NCBI RefSeq assembly: GCF_025148635.1
Contig: NZ_CP102269.1
Location: 2,232,001 to 2,296,000, forward strand
Reading direction: 5' to 3'
Source of the DNA: Butyricimonas virosa
Lineage (GTDB): Bacteria; Bacteroidota; Bacteroidia; Bacteroidales; Marinifilaceae
DNA length: 64,000 nucleotides
This document shows, piece after piece, positions 31,556 to 38,940 of the stretch; the first letter of the stretch is position 1; every line of letters begins with the position of its first letter. A program made the translations under genes and the position numbers. The notes beneath the pieces were generated by a model. It saw only the letters and a program-made list of their open reading frames with translations, was not told the DNA's origin and ran no database searches.

Positions 31556-32452
31556 TCATCGTTTTGATTTCCGGTTTCGAGATTCGCAAAATCTTAGAAG
31601 TAGTTCGGCGTAGGGATCAATGGTACCCTGCTTGTGAATGGCATAGAGGGAGCGGGTGATTTCGAGATCGTCGATGTCGATGATTTTTAGCAAGCCACAG
31701 GACAATTCGTCTTGGATGGAAAACACGGAGACCAAGGCGTAGCAATCGGAGTGTTTGAGGTATTGTTTGATTCCCTCGGTACTTCCGATAACGATCTGTT
31801 GGTTTAGCTCGTTGATAGACATCCCGGCTGCAGATAGCTGGCGCTGGATAATATTATATGTTCCGGAGCCTTCTTCCCGAACGACGAATTTTAACGTCTT
31901 CAGTTGTTCTTTCGTGATCGATTCCGGGGAATCATTTTGGGCCGAGGTAACCAGGACGATTTCATCTTTTAAAAAAGGGATGTAGTGAATGTCCGTTTGC
32001 GAGGGTACACCTTCAATGAAGGCGAGTTGGATGTTTTTATCCAGTAATTCCTGCTCGATCTGGTAGGTGTTACCACTGATCAGGTTTATTTCGATATAGG
32101 GATGAGTTTCCCGGAAACGGGCCAAGTATTCAGGTAATATGTACTGGGATAGCGTGGTACTGGCCCCGATGTGTAAAGTTCCGGAGAACTCTTTTTTCAT
32201 GTGCTGTAGGTTGAAGGTGATGATGCGTTCCCGTTCAATCAGTTCTTCGCTTTGTTCCAAAAGGTATTTTCCGGCAGGGGTAAGCATCAACCGTCCTTTC
32301 TCGCGATCAAAAAGAGTGATCCCTAATCCCTTTTCCAGTTCCTTGATACTTTTGGAGATGGCCGGTTGGGAAAGTCGTAATATCTCGGCGGCTTTTGTCG
32401 TGTTCAAATGCTTTGCCGTGTGATAAAAGATCGTGAGTTTATGGTCTAGCAT
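31556..32452 (-). CDS. LysR family transcriptional regulator
   Basis: A 298-residue LysR regulator: an N-terminal winged helix-turn-helix (residues 1-60, TKAAEILRLSQPAISKSIKELEKGLG) and a C-terminal periplasmic-binding-like effector domain (from about residue 90, LHIGASTTLSQYILPEYLARF). It resembles the CysL/YeiE group. That group often controls yeiH-type transporters, so the YeiH-like gene at 28828 is a plausible target. An exact -7 element lies at 32475-32482. Confidence 0.9.
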   Translation of the reverse strand: MLDHKLTIFYHTAKHLNTTKAAEILRLSQPAISKSIKELEKGLGITLFDREKGRLMLTPAGKYLLEQSEELIERERIITFNLQHMKKEFSGTLHIGASTTLSQYILPEYLARFRETHPYIEINLISGNTYQIEQELLDKNIQLAFIEGVPSQTDIHYIPFLKDEIVLVTSAQNDSPESITKEQLKTLKFVVREEGSGTYNIIQRQLSAAGMSINELNQQIVIGSTEGIKQYLKHSDCYALVSVFSIQDELSCGLLKIIDIDDLEITRSLYAIHKQGTIDPYAELLLRFCESRNRKSKR

Positions 32453-32474
32453 CTTGTTTGCTTTTAATTCTGAA

Positions 32475-32482
32475 CAAAGGTA
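32475..32482 (-). promoter_or_regulatory. Promoter -7 element for the LysR gene
   Basis: TACCTTTG on the minus strand is an exact TAnnTTTG match 22 bases before the start codon at 32452. Confidence 0.45.
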
Positions 32483-32831
32483 GAGAAAAATGGTTAATCT
32501 ATTGCTTTAAAGTACACGTTCCTTTGCATCGTGGTTATTTTGATGTCATTATTGGTAAAAAGATAGTAATAATCATGTAATAATCTGATGTAAGTCTTTG
32601 AGGGGAGTTCATTCACACTTGTAGTTCTATTGGCAATGGGCGATGAAAGGGCGATGAAAGGGTGTGAGATGGGAGAGAAGAGATTATTATGGTGGCTTTT
32701 GTATGCCTTTATGGAGAATATATAGTGTTAAATGGATGATTTTTTTCAAGAAAATATTATTTGTTTTTTGTAAAGAATTTTGGGTAGGGAAAGGGGGTAA
32801 TTTGTTGTTTATTAGTATGCTGTAAAGATCG
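32483..32831. other. Gene-free stretch before the invertible segment
   Basis: About 350 AT-rich bases with no credible gene. The only structure I see is a tandem duplication of the 11-base word GGGCGATGAAA at 32638-32648 and 32649-32659. Confidence 0.5.
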
Positions 32832-32986
32832 AAAAACGATCGTTTAATGCGCTGCAAATATACATCAATTTTAAATATCACCATCTATTTGTCAATTTTT
32901 TTTGGATTCTTGTAATTAGATATTTACACTTTTAGGTTATCAATTTAACAGATCTGCTTTGTTAATATCATTAAACGATCGTTTTT
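32832..32986. repeat. Probable invertible promoter segment of the capsule-like locus
   Basis: An 18-bp perfect inverted repeat (32832-32849, read AAAAACGATCGTTTAATG, and its complement at 32969-32986) flanks 119 bp. Each arm contains the 12-bp palindrome AAACGATCGTTT, the kind of symmetric core a site-specific recombinase would cut. The flanked segment holds a single good -7 promoter element, on the minus strand. The arrangement (inverted repeats, promoter between them, upxY-type gene downstream) is that of the phase-variable capsule promoters of Bacteroides fragilis, whose repeats share a similar ARACG..CGT core as I recall. No recombinase gene lies in this window. Confidence 0.72.
32855..32862 (-). 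promoter_or_regulatory. Promoter -7 element inside the invertible segment, facing away from the locus
   Basis: On the minus strand the sequence is TATATTTGCA, an exact TAnnTTTG element with the frequent GCA extension. In the orientation given it reads left, away from upxY. After inversion it would lie at about 32956-32963 on the plus strand and start transcripts next to the right repeat. I find no TAnnTTTG on the plus strand between the left repeat and the upxY start, so the locus appears OFF. The -33 box is weak. Confidence 0.55.
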
Positions 32987-33052
32987 TAATTCAAATGAAT
33001 CGTTCGTGCAGACAGCTTTCATGCATTGTTGCTGTGTAAAGTGAAGTGCGTG

Positions 33053-33124
33053 GAACACATGGCCGTAAATCAGGACCCGTGACAGGGTTAGTGCGCGAAG
33101 CGCGTCCGGGCGGTTCGTGTGTTC
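33053..33124 (+). promoter_or_regulatory. Structured leader of the surface-polymer operon
   Basis: In an otherwise AT-rich region this GC-rich block can fold: GAACACA (33053-33059) pairs with TGTGTTC (33118-33124), enclosing hairpins ACCC/GGGT (33075-33078 with 33085-33088) and GCGC/GCGC (33093-33096 with 33100-33103). UpxY proteins act on the long leader of their own operon, so this is a candidate recognition or pausing site. Confidence 0.45.
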
Positions 33125-33184
33125 GGGGATTACAGAGACAAAGGAAATCATCGTTCGCTAGAAAATAGGGAAAGAATAAAAATA

Positions 33185-33706
33185 ATGGTTGCGTGTAACA
33201 AGTTAAACTGGTATGCTGCTTATACCCGTGTAAATCAGGAATTATTGATCAAAAGAAAGCTGGATGAACTGGGGATCGAGAATTTTTTGCCCCAGGAAGA
33301 ACAGGTGCGAGAAACACCCGTTGGACGTAAAAAGATCCGGGTGCTTTTGATTCATGGGTTAATATTTATCCGGACGGATAAGGCAACAAGTTTTTCCTTG
33401 ATAAATGATCATTCGTTGAATATTGTTTATTTGAAAGATATAGAGGGACGCCATTCGCTGATCGTTCCGGATAAACAAATGCAGGATTTCATGTTTTTGT
33501 TGGATTTCTCAACTGGTAGCGTGGAAGTTTTGAACAAAGGAATCAAACGGGGTGATCGGGTAAGAGTTATTAAAGGTCCCTTGCAAGGATTGGAAGGTGA
33601 GTTGGTACGTTTGAAAAATCATAAACGTGTAATTATTCGTTTGGATGGGGTAGCCTCTATTGCTACTTCTTATATTCCAAGTTCGTTTCTTGAAAGAATA
33701 GAGTGA
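33185..33706 (+). CDS. UpxY-type NusG-like transcription antiterminator
   Basis: A 173-residue paralogue of NusG/RfaH. The NGN domain starts LNWYAAYTRVNQELLIKRKL and contains the RfaH-like ENFLPQEEQV; the C-terminal KOW domain is RGDRVRVIKGPLQGLEGELV. In Bacteroides such proteins are the first gene of each capsule operon and let RNA polymerase read through the long transcript. I use the ATG at 33185; an in-frame GTG at 33119 would translate the structured leader. It opens a plus-strand run of about 20 genes that ends at the terminator near 55800. Translation would require the promoter switch upstream to be ON. Confidence 0.9.
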   Translation: MVACNKLNWYAAYTRVNQELLIKRKLDELGIENFLPQEEQVRETPVGRKKIRVLLIHGLIFIRTDKATSFSLINDHSLNIVYLKDIEGRHSLIVPDKQMQDFMFLLDFSTGSVEVLNKGIKRGDRVRVIKGPLQGLEGELVRLKNHKRVIIRLDGVASIATSYIPSSFLERIE

Positions 33707-33715
33707 TACAAAATA

Positions 33716-34471
33716 ATGGAAAAAGGTTTATTTCACGAATTGTATAAACGGTCGTGTGAGTTAGAAATGGGGCGTTGTCCCTCCCCGGCGTTGTCAGGAT
33801 TCTTGCATGGTTACTTGTCCGTGTACTCGATGGTTCGCATCTATCCTTGGTTGGAAGAGAGTTTCGGGGAACCATATGAAATTCATGAACGAGTGCGTGA
33901 GATCGCCCGGTTTATAGAGCCTCTGGCTGGAAATAAAAATCTCCCTGCAGATGTTCGGGCCGGTTACGTGGTGGATTTGATGGATGCTTACCAGTTATAT
34001 TCAGACTTGAATTTCTTAAACACGGCGTTGGATGCGGCTTATGACATACTTACCCCGTGGGGAAGTGACAAAATTGTTTTACCGTGTCGTACTCCGAATA
34101 TTTGCCGATTGTTATGTAGTTGTTACTATTTCACGGGGGAAATGGAGAACGGGATTTTGGCCGGTAGCCTGATTTTCGAGGCACTTGGCTCTATTCGTGA
34201 TTTGGGCCGTCAGGGATTGATGGCATGGTGGGATACATTCTGTTTTTATGAAGATGTTGTCGGGGCAATGGAGTTGCCGGAACCGGAACGGGTACGATTG
34301 GCCGAAGAGCGAGTTCGGTTGGCCGTCAGTGTAAAGCAGGAGGAGGAGGAAATGATAGAACGTTTTGTCCTGTCTACTCGTGACGACCTGGAGTTGTTCG
34401 GCCGGGTGTTTTGTATCTTGGCCAGGCGGGAGTTTGCCACCAATGACAAATTGTATGGTAAGAAAGAATAA
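33716..34471 (+). CDS. Unknown helical protein in the upxZ position
   Basis: I do not recognise this 251-residue protein. It lies 9 bases after the upxY-type gene, the place where Bacteroides encodes UpxZ, which blocks the UpxY proteins of other capsule loci. It is longer than UpxZ as I remember it, and I see no clear similarity. It has no signal peptide and no membrane segment, reads as mostly helical (for example LNTALDAAYDIL and LEERVRLAV-like stretches), and contains a run of five acidic residues (QEEEEM near residue 208). A TPR-like or regulatory role is only inferred from position. Confidence 0.75.
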   Translation: MEKGLFHELYKRSCELEMGRCPSPALSGFLHGYLSVYSMVRIYPWLEESFGEPYEIHERVREIARFIEPLAGNKNLPADVRAGYVVDLMDAYQLYSDLNFLNTALDAAYDILTPWGSDKIVLPCRTPNICRLLCSCYYFTGEMENGILAGSLIFEALGSIRDLGRQGLMAWWDTFCFYEDVVGAMELPEPERVRLAEERVRLAVSVKQEEEEMIERFVLSTRDDLELFGRVFCILARREFATNDKLYGKKE

Positions 34472-34529
34472 TTTAGACGTGATTCACAATATAAATCTCA
34501 GATTCCGGGAGATGCAACCCCCGGTTATA

Positions 34530-34594
34530 GCGTCTCCCTCAACGGTACTTCTAAGCCGGATCAGCTATTAATACCGGAGGGGACGCTCCTTTTT
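34530..34594 (+). terminator. Possible attenuator hairpin before the biosynthesis genes
   Basis: GCGTCTCCCT (34530-34539) can pair, with one bulge, to AGGGGACGC (34578-34586); an inner CCGG/CCGG stem lies between. TCCTTTTTG follows. It sits between the two regulatory-position genes and the first enzyme gene, where a terminator could act as the target of the UpxY antiterminator. Confidence 0.35.
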
Positions 34595-34608
34595 GAAGTT
34601 TGGTATAA

Positions 34609-36531
34609 ATGAGATACTCCATTCATTCCATTTGTGATCGTTTGCGCGAGAGAAAGAAGTACGTTAATTCTTGGACGGTTCTTTTCGTGGACATTTTGTT
34701 GTCCGTGGGAAGTTCATTCGTGGCCCTTCTTTTTGTAGACAATTTTATTGTCGACTTGTCAAGGAATGCTTACTTGTTCGTCATCGTGGGATCGTTCTTG
34801 ATCAGTCTTCTCGTGTTTATGGCGTTGAGAGTGAACAAAAATATAATTCGCCATGCCACCATAAAAAGTATCGGCAAGATGGGCGTCGCGATCTTTTTTA
34901 AGGAGGTGCTTTTACTAGGACTAGTTTCTCTTGTTGTTTCCCGGATGTTCAATAATCATGCTTTCGCGTGTTTTCTTGTTGATTTCCTGGTAACAACGGT
35001 GGTTCTTATCGGGTTCCGGGTGATGCTTGTGCTTGTATATGATTTGGTAATATCCCTGTATAGTTCAAGTAAAACGAGGGTGCTGGTATACGGGACGGGT
35101 GATAAAAGTGTGGCATTGAAGGCAAGAATGCACACGAGCAAGCACTATCACGTGGTGGGATTCGTGAATCCGGATAAGCAACTCAAGTCTTACTCCATCT
35201 CGGAACTGCCGGTTTATTATTTTGAAGACGAGGCGAATTTTGCTTGTTTCGTGAAGAAATACAATATAAATGGTCTGCTATTTCCTTCTCCGGAAACAGC
35301 TCAACGGGAGGCTGAAGGGTTGGTACGTTACTGTCAGGCTTATGGAGTGAAAAACTTGGTGGCTCCACCCATAAACGTTTTGGGTGACGGGTTGAAGAAA
35401 ACTGTTATCCGAGAAATCCGGATCGAGGATTTGCTTGGTAGGGAGGAAATCGAGATAAACACAAAGGAGATTGAGGCGAATTTTGCCGGAAAGGTCGTGA
35501 TGGTAACGGGGGCAGCCGGAAGTATCGGTAGCGAGTTGTGTCGTCAATTGGCAACTTTTGGTGTAGCTCATTTGGTATTGTTTGATAATGCCGAGACCCC
35601 GATGCATGAACTCCGTCTTGAATTGGAACGGAATTTTTCAAGCCTAAAATTTACCCCTTTTATCGGTGATGTCCGGCAGAAAGAGCGTTTGCAAGGAGCT
35701 TTTGAGAAATTTCATCCGCAGGTGGTGTTTCATGCTGCGGCCTATAAACACGTTCCGTTGATGGAAGAGAACCCTTGCGAAGCCGTTCGGGTGAACGTGG
35801 TTGGTTCGAGACTCGTGGCAGACTTTTGTGTGGAGTACGGGGTGGACATGATGGTGATGATCTCGACGGACAAGGCGGTAAACCCGACTAACGTGATGGG
35901 GGCATCGAAACGTTTGGCAGAGATATATGTGCAGAGTTTGGGGCTGGCGATGGAACGAGGAGAGATCAGGGGAAAGACCCGGTTCGTGACCACCCGATTC
36001 GGGAATGTGTTGGGAAGTAACGGTAGTGTGATACCGTATTTTCGAAAACAAATAGAACAAGGTGGGCCGGTTACGGTAACCGATCCGAGAATCACTCGCT
36101 TTTTCATGACGATTCCGGAGGCATGTCGTTTGGTGATGAATGCGGCGACGATGAGCACAGGAAATCAGATCTTTGTTTTTGACATGGGAGATCCCGTGAA
36201 AATTGTTGACTTGGCAGAAAGAATGATTCGATTAGCCGGATATACGCCAAATGAAGATATCAAAATCAAATTCATCGGTCTGAGACCGGGAGAGAAGTTG
36301 TACGAGGAAGTACTAAGTAACGAGGAAAATACTGTACCCACGGGACATGATAAGATTCGGGTGGCTAAAGTTCGGGAGTACAAGCGTAAAGAGGTGTTAG
36401 AGACTTATGATAAGTTGGCAGAATTGGCGTTGGCGGTGAAAGTGGAAGATTCCGTGCGATTGATGAAACAGGTGGTGCCGGAGTTTAAGTCGAGGAATTC
36501 GGAGTTTGAGAAGTTAGATAAAAAAGAATAA
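34609..36531 (+). CDS. FlaA1/WbpM-type UDP-sugar 4,6-dehydratase (PglF-like)
   Basis: A 640-residue membrane-linked nucleotide-sugar dehydratase. About four transmembrane helices fill residues 15-150, a Rossmann-like CoA-binding-type region follows, and the catalytic short-chain dehydrogenase domain starts with VTGAAGSIGSEL (G301, G304, G307 for NAD binding). The active site is STDKAVNPTNVMGASKR with M430 and K434; methionine in place of the usual tyrosine marks the WbpM/PglF group. It would convert UDP-GlcNAc to the 4-keto-6-deoxy sugar, the substrate of the aminotransferase encoded at 50721. That leads to a bacillosamine-type sugar; this pathway is inferred. Confidence 0.92.
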   Translation: MRYSIHSICDRLRERKKYVNSWTVLFVDILLSVGSSFVALLFVDNFIVDLSRNAYLFVIVGSFLISLLVFMALRVNKNIIRHATIKSIGKMGVAIFFKEVLLLGLVSLVVSRMFNNHAFACFLVDFLVTTVVLIGFRVMLVLVYDLVISLYSSSKTRVLVYGTGDKSVALKARMHTSKHYHVVGFVNPDKQLKSYSISELPVYYFEDEANFACFVKKYNINGLLFPSPETAQREAEGLVRYCQAYGVKNLVAPPINVLGDGLKKTVIREIRIEDLLGREEIEINTKEIEANFAGKVVMVTGAAGSIGSELCRQLATFGVAHLVLFDNAETPMHELRLELERNFSSLKFTPFIGDVRQKERLQGAFEKFHPQVVFHAAAYKHVPLMEENPCEAVRVNVVGSRLVADFCVEYGVDMMVMISTDKAVNPTNVMGASKRLAEIYVQSLGLAMERGEIRGKTRFVTTRFGNVLGSNGSVIPYFRKQIEQGGPVTVTDPRITRFFMTIPEACRLVMNAATMSTGNQIFVFDMGDPVKIVDLAERMIRLAGYTPNEDIKIKFIGLRPGEKLYEEVLSNEENTVPTGHDKIRVAKVREYKRKEVLETYDKLAELALAVKVEDSVRLMKQVVPEFKSRNSEFEKLDKKE

Positions 36532-36551
36532 CAATTATTGCTTGAATAATT

Positions 36552-37766
36552 ATGAGAATTGGTATTATTAAAGAAACAAAAGTTCCTGAAGACAATCGTG
36601 TGGCATTATCACCTCAAGAGATCGTTGATTTGCAGCAAAAGTTTCCTGATGTTGAATTTGTAGTACAAAAGAGTGATATTAGAGTGTATTCAGATGAAGA
36701 GTATGCTTTGAAAGGGATTAGGTTGGTTGATCATGTGGATGATTGTGATGTTCTTTTCGGGATAAAAGAAGCTGACATTGAATCTTTAATACCTAACAAG
36801 CATTATTTTTTCTTTGGTCATATAGCTAAAATGCAACCTTACAATAAGCCATTGTTGAAAAGAATGATGGAATTGAATATTACTTTTTCTGATTACGAAT
36901 ATTTGGTTGATGAAAAGGGATATAGATTGTGTGCTTTTGGTTGGTGGGCTGGTGTCGTTGGGGTATACAATACGTTGCGGGCTTACGGTTTGCGCATGAG
37001 GACGTTTGAATTACCCAAACCGGATAAACAATTCACCTTGATCCGGATGCAGAGTGAAGTGAAGGTTGTGGAGTTGCCTGCATTAAAAATTATTGTAACT
37101 GGTAATGGTCGGGTATCGCATGGGGCACAACACTTTTTGGATGAGGTTGGAATAAAGCAAGTTTCTCCACGAGAATTTTTAGAGCAGGAATTTGAGTTTC
37201 CCGTTTATACTGTGGCAAAGTTGCCTGATACGGTTTGTCGTATAGATGATGAATCTATTTTTGATCGAGAGGAATTTCATTCTCATCCGGAATTATATAA
37301 AAGTAATTTTTTACGTTTTGCTAAGGTTACCGATATATTTATTCCTTGCCATTATTGGGGACCTGAAGATCCGATTTATTTAGGGAAGGAGAATTTACGT
37401 AATCCGGAGGTAAAGATTAAAATTATCGGAGATGTTACTTGTGATATCATGGGAAGTGTACAATCAACACTTCGTCCGTCGACACATAAAGACCCATTCT
37501 ATGATTATAATCCTTGTACTGAAATGGAGGAAATTGCGTTTTCTTCTGAAAGTAATGTGACGGTAATGGCTGTTGATACATTGCCTAACGCATTGGCTTT
37601 AGACACGAGTGATTATTTTGGAAAAGCTCTCGTGAAGCATGTCATTAATGATATGTTACGTGGCAATACGGATGAGAGTGATGTGATAAATCGTGCCACG
37701 ATTTTGAAGAATGGAAAGTTGACGGAACGATTTGCTTATTTGCGAGATTATGCATATTCTGAATGA
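36552..37766 (+). CDS. Alanine/saccharopine dehydrogenase-like enzyme
   Basis: A 404-residue NAD(P)-dependent enzyme of the alanine dehydrogenase/transhydrogenase-N and saccharopine dehydrogenase group. The N-terminus MRIGIIKETKVPEDNRVALSP is diagnostic, and the nucleotide-binding loop is TGNGRVSHGAQ near residue 183. A later motif, KIIGDVTCDIMGSVQSTLRPST, resembles the DISCD.GGS region of saccharopine dehydrogenases. Such enzymes reduce an imine formed between an amino acid and a 2-keto acid. In this locus it could make an opine-like or unusual amino acid for the polymer. It follows the dehydratase gene after 20 bases. The exact substrates are unknown. Confidence 0.8.
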   Translation: MRIGIIKETKVPEDNRVALSPQEIVDLQQKFPDVEFVVQKSDIRVYSDEEYALKGIRLVDHVDDCDVLFGIKEADIESLIPNKHYFFFGHIAKMQPYNKPLLKRMMELNITFSDYEYLVDEKGYRLCAFGWWAGVVGVYNTLRAYGLRMRTFELPKPDKQFTLIRMQSEVKVVELPALKIIVTGNGRVSHGAQHFLDEVGIKQVSPREFLEQEFEFPVYTVAKLPDTVCRIDDESIFDREEFHSHPELYKSNFLRFAKVTDIFIPCHYWGPEDPIYLGKENLRNPEVKIKIIGDVTCDIMGSVQSTLRPSTHKDPFYDYNPCTEMEEIAFSSESNVTVMAVDTLPNALALDTSDYFGKALVKHVINDMLRGNTDESDVINRATILKNGKLTERFAYLRDYAYSE

Positions 37767-37784
37767 GGTTTGTTGACTATTTAA

Positions 37785-38915
37785 ATGATATTGCACTTTA
37801 TTATGGGAAGAAAAGTGGGAAAAATAAAAGTATTTTTGTCTTTTTTGCAAGATGTTCATAAGGATTCTAGAAAGGGGTATTTCTTTTTATTGCGAGATTT
37901 TATACGATTAAAAAAAGAAAAAGGTATCAGTATAGAAGAGTATTCTAATTTCAAATTTGAAAGTCGAGGGAAAAAATTTCGAGATTCTTTTTTGTCGGGA
38001 GTCGAGCAGCGTCCTTGTTTGAATTTGTTAAATCCTAAAAAGTATTATATATTAGCTCGTAATAAATATCTATCTCATTTAATATTAGGGGCAAATAATA
38101 TCAGGAAAGCGGAGTTGTATTGTTACTATCATCCGGAAGGAAGAGTAAAAAATGATCATATTGCTTGTGATTATGATTCCGTATTAGCAATATTGAAGTC
38201 TAAAAATATACATTCTTGTGTCATTAAGAGTACAGAAACATCTCATGGAGATGGAGTTATCGTTGTAAATGATATAGAGTATACAGATAAAGATTGTATC
38301 TTACATCTTTTTGATGGTCGTAAAGTTTGTTTGAAGGATAGATTGAAAGAATACGAGCCACTTATTTTTGAAAGTAAAATATATCAGACCAAACAGTTTG
38401 ATTCATTTAACTCATCCTCTGTGAATACCATTCGCTTTATGACTACATTATATCCAACGGGAGATGTAAAGATTATTGCGATATGGATGAAGTTTGGTCG
38501 GGCGGGAGTTTGTGTTGATAATGCGGGTGCTGGTGGTAATGTTGATGCTGGGGTTGATATTAAAACTGGACGAATTTTTAATGTAACTCTTTTTGATGAG
38601 TGGAGAGAAACTCGGTCCATAACCCATCATCCTGATAGTGGTACTCTTTTGGAGGGGGTATTTATCGAAAATTGGAAGCAAATAACAGATGAAATTATTC
38701 AATTTCAGAAATCAATACCTTATTTGAAAGCCATTGGTTGGGATATCGCAATAACTCCGGAAGGACCTCTAGTTGTGGAGTTTAATGACTATTGGGATAG
38801 GACAGGGCAATTGTTTTTGGGGTATGGATGGAAAAAGGAAATTCAAGATTGTTATAAACAATGGAAGAAGTTGGAAGATGTAGGAAAGGTTTCTTATAAA
38901 ATGGGGAGGTTATAA
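37785..38915 (+). CDS. Sugar-transfer-associated ATP-grasp protein 1
   Basis: A 376-residue protein of the ATPgrasp_ST type. The ATP-binding lysine is in CVIKSTETSHGDG (near residue 146). It shares four marks with the four paralogues in this locus: an ESKIYQ segment, SVNTIRF (from residue 212), VDNAGAGG (near 246), IGWDIA (near 320) and the Mg-binding VVEFND. ATP-grasp enzymes couple ATP to carboxylate-amine or carboxylate-thiol ligation through an acyl phosphate; the true reaction of this subfamily is not established. No signal or membrane helix is seen. The start may be the ATG at 37803. The DNA is very AT-rich here. Confidence 0.82.
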   Translation: MILHFIMGRKVGKIKVFLSFLQDVHKDSRKGYFFLLRDFIRLKKEKGISIEEYSNFKFESRGKKFRDSFLSGVEQRPCLNLLNPKKYYILARNKYLSHLILGANNIRKAELYCYYHPEGRVKNDHIACDYDSVLAILKSKNIHSCVIKSTETSHGDGVIVVNDIEYTDKDCILHLFDGRKVCLKDRLKEYEPLIFESKIYQTKQFDSFNSSSVNTIRFMTTLYPTGDVKIIAIWMKFGRAGVCVDNAGAGGNVDAGVDIKTGRIFNVTLFDEWRETRSITHHPDSGTLLEGVFIENWKQITDEIIQFQKSIPYLKAIGWDIAITPEGPLVVEFNDYWDRTGQLFLGYGWKKEIQDCYKQWKKLEDVGKVSYKMGRL

Positions 38916-38940
38916 GTCGTAAATGTGAAATCAATTTTGT

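Noticed and set aside
32453..33184. tRNA, small gene or CRISPR in the long gap before upxY
   Set aside because: I found no tRNA T-loop motif, no regularly spaced repeats and no frame with protein-like sequence; the gap holds the inverted repeats, a short tandem duplication and the leader.
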